A stretch of 64,000 nucleotides of DNA from Psilocybe azurescens (GCA_023853785.1 JAJIRX010000684.1:62001-126000); one strand, 5' to 3'. Shown: positions 12,135 to 23,926, numbered from the stretch's first letter. The notes: generated by a model from the letters alone, not told the origin. Numbers and translations: made by a program.

Positions 12135-15100
12135 ATGAACACTATGGAAAATACTATCTCACCTACTGATAATCACCCTTCCTCCGACGAACGAAAGAAC
12201 AGTCCACCTGCTTTTTTGGACCTTGCTGACTCCGTAAGTTCCGCCTGTCTTTTCTCTTTACTCTCCTTTCAATCTTCCTCCTCATCGTCAATTTACAGGC
12301 CGCGAGATTGGGAAGTAATATGCCGGACATGTCAGCAGTGAGTACATTAGAGTTGTCTCAAACAAAGTTCAGAACTTTATTATTGCCAGCGCGTCGAATT
12401 GAAGCGCATTGAGCACGAGCGACAGCGTGACTTGCAACGAAAACATTTCGAGGATCAAATGCGAGCCTTGGAACGAGCACAAGCCCAAGAGCTTCTCAGC
12501 ATCCCTTACGACTCGAATGGGAATGGTGGCATCCAACATCTGGCCGTGTCTGCGCCTACCACCCCTCCTCGTCTCAACACCCAGCTCGCTCAGCTCGGTG
12601 AGGCACCGTCTTCTCAGACACATCTCCATATTCCGCTGACCGGGGTTTTTTCTTTCTTCTCAAGGTGTTGCGCCTCAGGGTGACAAGCGCAAATCTGTTA
12701 CATATGCCCCGACAGTGCCAACCGTCAATCTGTCCCCTGACCTAGCCACTGGCCCGGCTACCAACGGCCACAGCTTCAGTCGTCCCGTCGGAGCCAAGAG
12801 CATGCCTGCGAGCAGACGCACTTCTGCCAGCAGCCACGACGAAGAACTTGCTGTCCACATCCAAGGTCTCTCTCTTGCCGGTGGCGACCGTTCGAATCGT
12901 GCTTCTCCGGTGCCTGCTCCTGTCTCCGCGTCGAGCATTCTCAGAGGAAACGGACGTTATGTAGATGATGAAGGTGCTAGGTACGCGAGCACCTACAATG
13001 CTGGGATGATGTTGGACGAGCAATTGGACCAGGAAATGCACAGTAAGCACACCGGTTTCCCTCTAGGCCACTATTTTTCCCCTGACTATCGCCCTTTTTT
13101 AGATGCTATGAGGAACCTTCCTACTTCTGATGATGACAAATATAATAATAATTACCAGGGCAAGGTTAGTGATTGTAACAATTTGATCGTTCTTCCTTTC
13201 CTTACGCAAAATAGATCTCCACTGCATCTGCGGCTTTGGATTTGGCTCACATTTCTCAGACCTCTCCTCGTACGCACTATGCGAGGGCTCTTGATACAAG
13301 GGAAAAGTCTTCTGAATGGCCCCAATTCACCGGAAATCCTCGCGGACCTGAAAATGTTGTGAATCGATCTGACCGACGAGCCACGAACCCGAACTTAATT
13401 TTATCTGCGCCTTCTGATGAAAAGGTTCTTGGTGGAGTTGTGTCTGCGTCGTCAACCCCTCTTATTTCACAGCAATCTCAGGGCTCTGCTCATGCGCACA
13501 ATCAAGGACCTACTTCGCGCCGAGGATCTCCTCACAGCTTGTTGGATAGTCTGTCTGCCACGACTCGCTCCGTACCTGCGACTCCTCTGGGAATGCCGAC
13601 TTCTGCTGGAAGTCACCTCTTAAAGACGCCTGGGACCCCTCATAACCAGGATGTCTTGAACGGTCGTATCTCGACTCCCAACCCTCACGCTCTGAATGAC
13701 AGCTCCGTCAACGCGATTGATTTGCAGGCTTCCCTTTCTCGTCTTCCTACGGGCCCTTACGACAGCGGTTCTTTGACTTTCAATTCGATACAGTCTGGAG
13801 GCCGCGATGAAGTATGTATTAGTTCACTTCTTGTGTCAGTGTGAATTCCTTGCTCATTGTCGATTTCAGTATGATGCAATCTATGGTATCAACGGCGGCG
13901 TCGACAATACTCGTTTCAATACTTACGGATTCGAATCTAATGGCCGCCCGAGTGCCAACCCATCTAATGCTGCCCCACTTAATAATCCCGCAGGTCCTGC
14001 GAGTTTGTATTCTACCCAACAAGGATCCCGTTACGGTCTTGGACTTCCTACCCGTACCACCTCTGGCACTGATAGTAAGATGAACGGATTGCATGGTCCC
14101 AAACACAAGCGAGGTGACATGGATCGCGAATGTAATACTTTTGTTTCTCTGCTGTTAGTTGTGGATGACCTAATCCATATATTATAGTCAATCGATTCGC
14201 CGGTACTCGCATCGAAGATCTTCAAGGCGAAATCCCCGCACTATGCAAGGATCAACACGGTTGCCGTTATTTACAGAAGAAGCTTGAGGAAGGTGTGCCA
14301 GAGCATCGCGATATGATCTTCCGAGAAACCTTCGGGCACTTTGCTGACCTTATGACGGGTAAGTTCAATTGTGTATACTCTACCATTGCGATGTCTGAAC
14401 CTCGTTAGATCCCTTTGGCAACTACCTCTGCCAAAAGCTTCTGGAATTCTCCACGGACGAACAACGAAATGTCATCTGCGAATCTGTCGCCCAGGATCTC
14501 GTTAACATTTCTCTCAACATGCATGGAACACGAGCCGTTCAGAAAATGATCGATTTCTTGTCAACCCGACGACAGGCAAGCTTATTCCTCAACACCTACC
14601 CATTTTTCAACCGAACTTACAAATGAATAGCAGACTGATCATCGATACAACGCTCAAATCCACTCGATCATTGTCGCCCTCAGCCTACACGTCGTTGTCC
14701 TCATCAAAGATTTGAATGGCAACCACGTCATTCAAAAGTGCTTGAACAAATTGGCACCGGAGGATAACCAAGTAAGCCAGGAATTGTTATGTATATTAGT
14801 CATCTCACAGTAAATTTTTTTTAGTTCATCTACAACGCTGTTGCGGCTAACTGCGTCGAGGTTGCCACCCATCGTCACGGATGCTGCGTCTTGCAAAGAT
14901 GTATCGATCACGCATCAGAAATGCAGCGAGTTCAACTCGTCAACGAGATTACATACAACGCGCTTACTTTAGTTCAAGATCCTTATGGCAACTATGTAAG
15001 CGTCATTCATTATAATTGCAGGAGCTTGAAATCTCTAACTTTGGATCTCTAGGTTGTGCAATACATTCTTGATCTGAACGACAACCGATTTAGCGATGGT

Positions 15101-15920
15101 GTTATTCGTCAGTTTGCGGGCAATGTCTGCGCCTTGTCGGTTCAAAAATTCAGTTCCAATGTGATCGAAAAAGTCAGGAAAAAGCACCATTCGCCTATCT
15201 ATACATACATACTGATTTTTTTTTCCTGCAGTGTATCCGCGTTGCAGAGCATAGTACACGCAAGATGCTCATCGAAGAACTTTTGAATCGTTCCAGATTA
15301 GAGAAGTTGCTCCGGGACTCTTACGGAAACTACTGTGTGCAGGTATGTTATCCAAGACATCATAGGTCTATTCTTTGACTAAAAATTTCCAGACTGCCTT
15401 GGACTACGCCGATCCGGCCCAGCGAACCCTCCTGGTTGAAGGTATCCGTCCAGTTCTTCCCCTGATACGCAACACTCCGTATGGCAAACGTATCCAGAAC
15501 AAGCTCCAACGCGAACAGATGGACCACTTTGGCGGATTCCCGAACCAGCAGGCTCTTGTCAACATAGCTCTTAGCAACCAGGGAATGGGAAGCCTCTCCA
15601 ATCGTCACATCCCGCAGGGACATGCTGCAAACCCTCTGGCAGACGTGTATGGCTCTTCGAATGGGTTGTACTCTATCCCCGGGCAAGGCAACTTCGGACA
15701 ATCGCACCTTAACTCGCAAATGCACAATCTGCAGCCGCAATCTATTGACGGATATGTCTTGCAAGGGAACTCGAGTCACAACCAAGGGCTGCCACAGCAA
15801 CATTCGCACACAGGCTCTTTCCCCGCAGCGTCATTCGCCAGTCTCCCTGCCTTCGGAGGAGCCCTTAATGGATCTATCAACGACCCATATCAGCGCTCGG
15901 CGTTTGGATATGGCATGTAA
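12135..15920 (+). CDS. PUF-family RNA-binding protein, Puf4/Mpt5 type
   Basis: ATG at 12135 opens MNTMENTISPTDNHPSSDE; exon 1 ends at 12234 and exon 2 begins at 12299. The N-terminal half is Ser/Pro-rich with an early helix (KRIEHERQRDLQRKHFEDQM). Eight Pumilio repeats follow between about 14200 and 15430. Their core motifs are HGCRYLQ, FGNYLCQ, HGTRAVQ, NGNHVIQ, HGCCVLQ, YGNYVVQ, SSNVIEK and YGNYCVQ. The third and fifth repeats (TRxxQ, CCxxQ) and the spacing are those of yeast Puf4/Mpt5, not human PUM1. By the known PUF code, repeats 8 to 1 predict a UGUA-starting site of the UGUA-N(n)-UA type. Such proteins bind 3' UTRs and recruit Ccr4-Not for mRNA decay or repression. A Gln/Asn/Gly-rich tail follows and ends RSAFGYGM. 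More than ten short introns interrupt the gene. Confidence 0.92.
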
Positions 15921-16629
15921 ACATCGCCTCTCATCAACTTTCTTTCGGATACGTGGACTTGTCGAATGCTCTCTGAAAACCTACCACTCCTTTTAATTCT
16001 TTTTCACATCATTGCCCACCACATTGATACATACAAAATCTACGCTACTAACCTACATCTCCATTTTGATCTGCTGTTCACATAACTCGTCTAACCATGC
16101 CCCCAACCAACCTTTCTGATTCATCATACCACATCCCGCATTGTATTTTGCAAACGGCATATTTTCCCGACCATTTGTTTTCATGCTTTCCTGTGACCAA
16201 TACTTTTTATTGCCATCCACATTTGTAAAGGTTATTTCCCTTCATTCTACTTACTACTTTAAGTCGGTTGTCTGTCTTATAGTATCCTCGTTGCAGCACT
16301 ATTGGTCTGTCATTCTGTAGTTATTTCAACTCAAGCTGTATAAAGTCCTTCATCTAGATTCTTCACATGGTGGAAATGAATGCATCTATAATTTTCTGTG
16401 AGTTTTTAATAGAAAGACATGTCAGTGTGGGTTGCCAGAGGTTTTCGTTGTCCGTCCTGTAGTAGGCGACCCGGCCAATGCAAAGGTTACTCCGGGCCGA
16501 TGCTTGCCGAAGATATGAGCCAATTAACGCGATCTTGATTTCCCAGTCGCAGGATAAGAAAAGATCTCTCGTTCATAATTCTTCATAAAACCATCTATCC
16601 ACTCTTTTCTCGATTCCCAACTCACTAAC
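15921..16629. other. Intergenic, PUF 3' region and HEM3 upstream region
   Basis: About 700 bp are T-rich after the PUF stop, with pyrimidine tracts typical of a long 3' UTR. The last 100 bp before the HEM3 ATG are CT-rich (CCACTCTTTTCTCG), typical of a fungal core promoter without a clear TATA. No other gene is visible. Confidence 0.45.
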
Positions 16630-17777
16630 ATGCCTCGGACGTTCACTCTAGCCTCAAGAGCTTCTCAACTGGCTCAGATTCAGACAAACATCGTCCTTGC
16701 AAATCTCCAAGAACAATTTCCACCATCTGCCGATGGCTCGTCGCCCAGCTTTGCTACTTCCTTTATGGCCACTGCTGGTGACAAGAATCAGTCCCAAGCT
16801 CTCTATTTAATCGGTGGAAAGGCCCTTTGGACTAAAGAGCTCGAAGTCGCGTTGAAAGAGGGGAATGTGGATATGCTCATCCATTCTTTGAAGGACGTTC
16901 CGACCACCTTGCCAGAAGGATGCGTCCTAGGCGCTATCCTGGAAAGAGAGGATCCAGTTGATAGCTTGGTTGTGAAACAGGGTGAAAAGTGGAAGACGAT
17001 CGATGATCTGCCAGCTGGAAGTGTTGTTGGAACCAGCAGCGTCCGCAGGGTCGCGCAATTGAAGCGAAAATACCCCCTTCTCAAGTTCTTAGATGTGGTA
17101 AGTTGATCCACTGAATCTGATATTGCTATCACAATTAATTGCTTAATTATCTTCAGCGTGGAAATCTGTATGTCTTTTTCTTCCTCTAGGTTACTCATTA
17201 GTTGAAGAAAGGTCTTCCCAGAAATACTCGTCTTGCAAAGTTAGATGCGCCGGATGGTCCTTATGCAGCGCTGATTTTGGCAAAAGCCGGTCTCGTTCGT
17301 CTGGGAATGGGCAATCGTATTTCTTCCGACGTTGCGCCACCGACGCTATACCATGCAGTTTCCCAAGGAGCTTTGGGCGTTGAGGTTCGCAGCGACGATA
17401 CTGAAGCGCTCGAGCTCTGCAAGAAGCTCACACATCGAGAAACCGCGTGGAGATGCTCTGCCGAGAGGGCCTGCCTTCGAGTCCTGGAAGGTGGTTGCAG
17501 CGTGCCAGTCGGCGTTGCTAGTAAACTCATCGCGGAAGACGGTGGACAGGTGCTCACCTTGACCAGCTGTGTTACGGGCCTCGATGGCAAACAACACGTC
17601 GAGCATACATTGTCGGAGAAGGTGGCGTCTTTAGGAGACGCAGAAAGTGTTGGAGTGAAGCTAGCCAAGATCTTGATAGAGACAGGGGCCAAGAAGATTT
17701 TGGAGGATATCAACGTGGACCGAGATCGACGAGTCGATGAGGCAAAGGCTGCAGACGAAGTCGCAAAAGCATCGTAG
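16630..17777 (+). CDS. HEM3: Porphobilinogen deaminase (hydroxymethylbilane synthase)
   Basis: This enzyme joins four porphobilinogen units into hydroxymethylbilane in the cytosol, the third common step of heme synthesis. Exon 1 (16630-17097) reads MPRTFTLASRASQLAQIQTN and contains FMATAGDKNQSQALYLIGGK, HSLKDVPTTLPEG and GTSSVRRVAQLKRKYP. An 11 nt exon (17157-17167) encodes only R-G-N-(L). Exon 3 (from 17222) continues NTRLAKLDAPDGPYAALILA. The dipyrromethane cofactor cysteine is in LEGGCSVPVG (TGC at 17496-17498). The protein is about 350 residues, normal for the family, and ends ADEVAKAS. All conserved blocks are present, so the gene should be active. A degenerate tandem copy lies directly downstream. 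Confidence 0.95.
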
Positions 17778-18113
17778 AAATTTCTTTTTCATCGTGATAG
17801 ACAAAGAATGTATGTGTATTATTTGGGAATTGTATCATACAAGAACAGGCGAAAGATATTTTTGAGTTGCATATGGAGAATAAACAAGAGAAAGGGTGAG
17901 ATCCGCCAGTTTACCTGTAATGTTTTGAACAAATCAAATTACACGACGCGTTGCGAAACGTGATCTTCCTTAGATGGGAGTCATACCACTATCCGGATTC
18001 CGTTTACGCGGTCCTGGTTTCCCTTAGCACGGATCGAGAAAAGACTAGAAAAGATGGGGTGTATTTCATCCGCCATAAATCCGCCTGATCTAATCTATTC
18101 TCAATGCACTAAA
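17778..18113. other. Spacer between HEM3 and its degenerate copy
   Basis: This is the HEM3 3' flank followed by the upstream region of the copy. Part of the 3' flank (GTATCATACAAG and AAGATATTT near 17835-17865) reappears after the copy near 19265-19295, so the duplication included downstream DNA. Confidence 0.6.
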
Positions 18114-19210
18114 ATGCCTCGAACGTTCACTTTGGCTTTAAGACCAACCCCACTCGCTCGAATTCAGACAAACAGCATCGTTGGAACCCTTCAAGAACTG
18201 TATCCAGCGACCGATAACTCGTCGCCCAAGTTCACGGCCTCTTTTTAGCCACTGCAGGAGATAAAAATCAATCTCAAGCTCTCTATCTCATCGCAGGGAA
18301 AGCATTGTGGACAGGGGGAGCTCCAAGTCGCGTTGAAACAGGGGCATGTGGATATGCTTATACATTGCTTGGAGGATATGCCGACCATATTACCGGATGC
18401 ACCTTGGGTGCAATTCAGGAGCAAGAGGATCCAGTTGATAGTTTGGTTGCTTCACTGGAAGTATTGCCCGGCTGAGAGCGTTATTGGGACAAGTAGTGTC
18501 CGCAAAATCGAGCAGCTGAAGTTCTTCTCCAATTCTCAGATGTCATGAGTCGTATTTCAGGATTGTGTCTCGATATGTTGATAAGACAGTTTATTGTCGT
18601 AAGCGCAGAAATCTGTACGTTGTCTGCATTTTTGGTCGATCGGCCATTAATTCATAAAGCCTTTTAGAGATATCCGTCTGGCAAAGCTGGATGCGCCAAA
18701 TAGCCCATATGCAGCATTGATATGGACAAAACTGGCCTCATTCGCCTGGGGCTGGGCAATCGCATTTCTTCCGACATCGGCACTATACCATGCAGTTTCC
18801 CAGGGAGCTTTGGGAGTCGAAGTTCGCAGTGGCGACGCGGAAGCACTTAAGTTCTGCAGGAAGATCGAGCACCAAGAAACCGCGTGGACGTGTTCCGCCG
18901 AGAGGGCTTGCCTCAGAGTTCTCGGAGGAGGACGTAGTGTACCAGTTGGTATTGCGAGCAAACTCGTAGTGGAAGAGGATAGGGAGATACTCACTTTCAC
19001 GGGTTGGATTACTGAAGTTGACGGTATAGAGCACGTTGAGCACACAATGTCCAAAGTGGTAATATCTTTGAGGACGCGGAGAAGGCTACAGTTACGCCGG
19101 CCAAAATTTTGCTAGAGATTGAGGCGAAGAAGATTCTAGATAACATAAATGTGGACCGAAGTCGTCGTATTGATGAGGCTCAGGCTGCAGACCAGGTTGG
19201 AGAAGCATAG
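18114..19210 (+). pseudogene. Degenerate tandem duplicate of HEM3
   Basis: The sequence starts with MPRTFTLALRPTPLARIQTN, close to the HEM3 N-terminus, and collinear similarity continues to a stop near 19208. The reading frame is broken at several points. A base is lost around 18245, giving an early stop after KFTASF. There are extra or missing bases near 18310 and between 18440 and 18560, and a short deletion before SALYHAVSQGALGVEVR. The 3' half is still readable as ETAWTCSAERACLRVLGGG, but the cofactor cysteine is Arg (GGRSVPVG, codon 18933-18935). Intron-position sequence is retained, so this is a DNA-level tandem duplication and not a retrocopy. It cannot encode a working deaminase as read. 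Confidence 0.9.
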
Positions 19211-19820
19211 TAGAAAAGTTTTATTGATGTGGTAGACGAAAAAATATAGTAGAGATGGGGGAAGTGTATCATACAAGGCCAAGCGAAGGATATTTGGAAG
19301 AACTTGATACCATTCGATGGGACGTTGTAGGACCTTGAGGAATACTCTACCTCTCCACGAGCGCCTGCTGTTCCCTTCTGAATGATACAGGATTACAGGT
19401 GACTCTAAAGTGGGGAGACGTGAGAGACAAACTTACCAAAGGTAGTCTTTATATAGTAGCGCTCTATTTGTCTCTGCTTGGTTGCTGCCAATAAAAGACC
19501 AATGCCAATTGAATAGTGGGCATCTCCCAATCTCTGAAAGTTTTTCAAGACAAAATAGGATACTTCGAAATTTGCTTTGTATACACAATTTACACAATTA
19601 TAACTTATTGCTTCATTCTTTTAAATAAGCAGCTCAATGACAAAGTTCAGTGGACATCATGTTAAATTTATCTTTGAGCATCGCCACATCTCCTGTATGC
19701 GGTGGCTATACACTCTCCTGGTTCCAAGCCAACTGGAGGCCTCGGAGTTCAGTCTTCACTAGAGGGCTTTAGTTCGTCCCTTCTTCTTCTCCTTCTTTAT
19801 AAAGTCAACGACTGCTCTCT
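19211..19820. other. Intergenic
   Basis: About 600 bp hold the duplicated HEM3 3' flank (to about 19295) and AT-rich DNA with a direct 'tttacacaatt' doublet near 19585-19600. The upstream region of the E2 gene has a TATAAA at about 19798-19803, only about 20 bp before the ATG. No coding sequence is seen. Confidence 0.45.
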
Positions 19821-20880
19821 ATGGCCTCGATTTCTGCCCGACGACTAGCAAAGGAATTAAGGGAAATTCAGGCTGAAGGATGTCCAGTTGGTGAGTACCA
19901 CTGTCTACTTAGAGGGATACGCCTCCGTACAACCTCCGTATTGGCACGGATCTCATCTAGCCATGATTTAGGAATCAACCTAGTCGAGGCCAACGACTTT
20001 ACCAAATGGTTGTTCACTATACAAGTTATGGGCGAATCTTTATTCCAGGCATGTCCCAGTTTCTGGTCGCCCATCCTATCTATCGCTTTCTAACGTACCG
20101 AGACTTCCTCTGTATTCTATTTTGTCTAGGGAGAGATATACACCCTCCAGTTTAGATTTGATCCTCAGTATCCGATTTCGTCTCCAGCCGTTCAATTCGT
20201 TGTGACAGAAGGGAAAGAATCGCCGATTCATCCAGTGAGATGAGTTATCTAAAGGCGCCTATTTGCAAGACTTTAATAAATTTGTTCATAAGCATGTCTA
20301 CTCCAATGGCCATGTATGCATTCTAGAATTGCAGATGTCACACTATGATATGCTCAAGGGACATCCTTTTCCTAGATCTGTGCATCGATCCTCGGAAACG
20401 AATGGTCGCCTGTTCTCAGCGTTGTTGCGGTCTGCGTAACTCTTCAGAGTATGTTGGCATCTTGCAAGGTGAGTATCAGTTATGACAGCTTTGACACACA
20501 CATATATAATAAATATCCTATCATGCGCAGAAAAAGGAACGGTATGGACCAAACTTCTCTCGGGTCTCGGTGTAGAGTCACAACCCATAACATAATCTTC
20601 AATGTCATTTTCAGACCAGTCGACAATGACCGATATGTGAGGCATGCACCGGAGAATCCGAAGAAGGTATAGAATCTAATCTATCCTCTACTTATCATAA
20701 CTGATTTGATGCTTGTGACAGACTGTATTTCACTACGACGGTAAGTAGAACCCTGTGTGTCTTCCCTTATTCCATTTGTTCTAATTATTTTTGGTCATTT
20801 GGTTCAGATGATACGTAAGTACAACCGGCCAATGTGCTCATATTGGTACCCACCAGGTCTTACTTTTATCCAGCGTGTAA
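19821..20880 (+). CDS. UBE2W-like ubiquitin-conjugating enzyme (E2)
   Basis: Small exons chain into one E2 fold of about 155 residues. They read MASISARRLAKELREIQAEG, then ANDFTKWLFTIQVMGESLFQ, GEIYTLQFRFDPQYPISSP, HVYSNGHICASIL with the catalytic Cys, WSPVLSVVAVCVTLQSMLAS, VDNDRYVRHAPENPKKT and HYDDDTV. The HPHVYxNGHICxSIL context and the C-terminal PDNxxYVRxxxxNPKKTxxxxHDDT signature are those of UBE2W, which attaches ubiquitin to N-terminal amines of substrates. The last exon is 7 nt (20874-20880) and completes T-V-stop. The intron after SLFQ (20049-20129) begins with GC instead of GT. Eight short exons for such a small protein is typical of intron-dense basidiomycetes. Confidence 0.88.
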
Positions 20881-21125
20881 TGGTTATTCTCATACCATGT
20901 AATCCAAGAATCCATTTGCATCATTTCGGAGGAAAGGCACGCATGCTGAACGCCGCCGAATTACCATCGTTCACGACTACACATAGTTAGGCATTTTTTG
21001 ACCACGAAGTTGAAACAAAGGTTGTAAAATAATGTACATAAAGAAAAACCCGTATTATATCGGAAACCACAGAGACAAAGGCAAACCGTTAGTCAGGCAT
21101 AAATACACATCATGAAAGTAACATC
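20881..21125. other. Short convergent intergenic region
   Basis: About 245 bp lie between the stop codons of the UBE2W-like gene and the copper-fist gene. The stretch is AT-rich near 21010-21060 and probably carries both polyadenylation regions. Confidence 0.4.
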
Positions 21126-22630
21126 TCAAACTTTTCCCGCACAGCAACTTCTCAACGCCCGTTGGGAAGGTACACTGTTTTCCGTCGTTGTGACAGGCAT
21201 AGTGATCTGAGCTGACTGTGTATCTTCCTTTGCATCAGCGCAGCATCCTGCACATGATACCCTGCAAGAGCATCGTCCATCAGGACAGTTACATTGACCG
21301 CCACAGCATTCTAACTTTGGAAGATTGACCACTCCGAAGCCAAACGATTGCGATCCTTGCAGCCTTGTGGAATCTTTGTAGAGAGTAGTATCCATTGGGT
21401 CGATGTTGTGCGACCACATTTTGCGATTGACTGGCGGGGGAGGGAGAGCCGCCGCTCGCGCGAAGAAACGGTCCAAAATAGATCCTCCTGGATTATTAGG
21501 CAGTTGACTTGTGCTTGGTAAGTTTGCGTCAACGCTGGGATCCACGCAAGTACCGCATCCGTCGTGACAATCTTTCCAGTCATGATTAGCGTGTAAAGAG
21601 CCGCGATGTTCCACGCAACCGGGGCAAGAACATCTAACACCACAAGTACAACCCGATCCTGCGAGGGAACTTATTTCGCTCATTGGGGGCATGGACGGAA
21701 ATTCAGGCATCGCTGAGCCACGAGGCAAAGGGGCAGAGATAGTAGGAGAGAAATATATGGGTGCAAGATCTGGACCTGGAGATGTAGCATATGTTTTGTC
21801 ATCTTTGTGGCGCTTGTTTGATGATTGACTGGGAGAGGTTGGACGAGAACGGCGCATTTTCTCCCTCGCGCCGAGGGCATTCCGGTCATCGGCAGTTTCG
21901 TTTGATAGTGGTGAACAGCAACGCATAGCGGCGGCACGCGCTAGTGTGGTCAGGGCGTCTGTCGAACTTGGACCAGATGACCCGGAAGCTGTAGAGTTCT
22001 TGCATTGACACTTCCAGACGCTCTTGCAATTGCAGGGATTCAATAATGAGTCGACTGAAAGGTCACAAGGGGGTCAGAAAATCGGAATGGAGTAATCTGA
22101 ACATATTTGGTATACCTCTCTGTCGCGAATCGGGAGGAATTGATGAAGATGCTTGGGAACTCTCCAACACATCTCTTAGTCCGTTGGGTAAGGCAGGAAC
22201 AATGGGTATGAACCGTCTTGCTAAATAGGAGTCAGCCAAATGATACCGATCATTGTGGGTGGAATGCATACTCTTGGATATAGATGTTGAAGACAAGGGT
22301 TGAACAGCTGGAGCATCGCTTTTCTCAGGATTACAGTTGCATTTTGAGTGGAATTTCTTGGACTGGCGTAGTTCGCGGCATTTTGTGCACTGCGAGACAG
22401 GGCGACCTTTCTTCTTGATTTCAAAAAGTGGACGATCTGTGTGGTGACAAGAGGAGGATCTATGACCTTTGATGCAAGATTCGCTGTAAAATATCAGACA
22501 TGGAACTAGAAGAACAATAGGTGGAAATGGATATACCAAGCGAACTTCTTGCTATTAACGTAGACCTACACAAAGAGAAGATGGATTAGTAGCGAGTAAT
22601 TGGTGGGGAAAACGAAGAGAACAGTACCAT
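21126..22630 (-). CDS. Copper-fist transcription factor (Mac1/Cuf1/Ace1 family)
   Basis: The first coding exon appears to hold only the ATG (22630-22628). A GTACTG donor follows, and exon 2 (22565-22537) supplies VYVNSKKFAC. Exon 3 starts at 22483. Together they make the copper fist: MVYVNSKKFAC, ESCIKGHRSSSCHHTDR and EIKKKGRPVSQC. The zinc-binding pattern is Cys-x2-Cys-x8-Cys-x-His, with the minor-groove (K/R)GRP motif. Downstream are Cys clusters: CNCKSVWKCQC, then CTCGVRCSCPGCVEH (a CxCx3CxCx2CxxH repeat like the copper-sensing repeats of Mac1 and Cuf1), then CCGGQCNCPDGRCSC. Such factors sense cytosolic copper through these repeats and switch copper-uptake or metallothionein genes. It ends RSCCAGKV. 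The Cys-repeat type suggests a copper-uptake activator or Cuf1-like dual regulator, but targets cannot be read here. Confidence 0.9.
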
Positions 22631-22944
22631 GGAGGGAGAAAGGTTAGTGTAGGGGCAAAAGGATGCAATGAAAGGTCTAATGATGTCGGACCAGGGTCCG
22701 GTGAGTACTTAAGAGATAAAACGGTCGCGCATGTGACCATGACTGATCTTGGCAGCGTGGGTTTGGCCATGGCCCATCTGAACTAATTCTAAATGGCTCA
22801 AGATTCCATTCAGCTCCCAAAAATATGATATGATTATGATTAGTGCATCACTAGAGTACAATTATTCTCTATCTACGTCGACATATATTGTGCCATACTA
22901 CAAAAAGTAAGAAGGAAGCCGTCATTAGTGGCACAAGAGGGTAT

Positions 22945-23926
22945 TCACCTGGAATTCTTTGGCTCGTGTTGAGTCTCTAGTTTCTTCTCCAATTTTGAAA
23001 ATTCACTAAGTGCAATCTCTTCTTCTGGATCCAAAATCTGTATTTTGTTCATTGTAAGCTTCTCGTTGGAAATATTAGAATGGGTTCCTGCATTACCTGT
23101 TCAACTCCCTTCACCTCCGGTATATAGTGCATAAGCATCCGCTCAATACCACTTTTTAGAGTGACGGTGCTCGAGTCGCAACCTCTGCAACTTCCCTTGA
23201 GCTTCACCGTCACTATTCCTGTTCCATCTTCATCAAAGCCACGATATTCAATGTCTCCTCCATCCTCCATGATAGCCGGTCGGACTCTAGTCTCCAACAA
23301 CTCTTTGATCATGGCCACCGTTTCCGAATCCGTGTCCAAGATTCGAGTATCCTGCGGTCCGGCTCTTTCCCTGTCCTCCTGATTTGTGAACAGAGGCTTC
23401 CCAGAAGAGAAATATTCCATCAAAAGTGAAAAGATTTCCGGCTTTAAAACCCGCCAGTGACTTGCAGAATCCTTTGACACTGTGATGAAATCGGGGCCAT
23501 AAAACACAGTGGTCACACCATTGACACCCATGAGGCTAAGAGCTAGCGGTGACGTGAAGGCTGATTTTGTATTTAGAAATTCAGCGGTTCCTTCTTCACC
23601 CATGACCGGAACTCCCGGGATGAACTTGAGCGAGTCATCGTTGGGTGTCGTTTCGGTTTGGATAAACATAGAGCGTTCTGGAATGGTGTCAACAGTTTTT
23701 CCAGCACGCATATACTGGTTTACTAACTGGGTGAGGTGTGCAGAGAGAGTGGCACATGATGCTTTCTAAGTGTTGGGCGAGGTATTGGTGAGGTGCCCAG
23801 AGTCATCGACCGTTGTTGCAGCACTGAACAGGAGAATGAACGAGATGTGTAATATGCATGTAGACGAGCATTTGAGGGCCTAATAACGTGTTTTGTAAAG
23901 AGACGGAGAGGAGTAACAGAGGACAT
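22945..23926 (-). CDS. NFU1: NFU1-type mitochondrial iron-sulfur cluster carrier
   Basis: Exon 1 (ATG 23926-23924) encodes an Arg/Ser-rich, acid-poor leader, MSSVTPLRLFTKHVIRPSN, consistent with a mitochondrial presequence. After a phase-0 intron the Nfu N-domain reads RSMFIQTETTPNDDSLKF, FLNTKSAFTSPLALSLMGV and VFYGPDFITVSKD. The NifU-like C-domain has GGDIEYRGFDEDGTGIVTV and the cluster-binding CxxC in GSCRGCDSST. A last exon (ILDPEEEIALSEF) ends at the TGA 22947-22945. Nfu1 receives Fe-S clusters from the ISA/IBA machinery and passes 4Fe-4S to lipoyl synthase and respiratory targets. Length and motifs are complete. Confidence 0.93.

Noticed and set aside
18114..19210. A second functional HEM3
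   Set aside because: Multiple frame breaks and loss of the cofactor cysteine make an active enzyme impossible as read.
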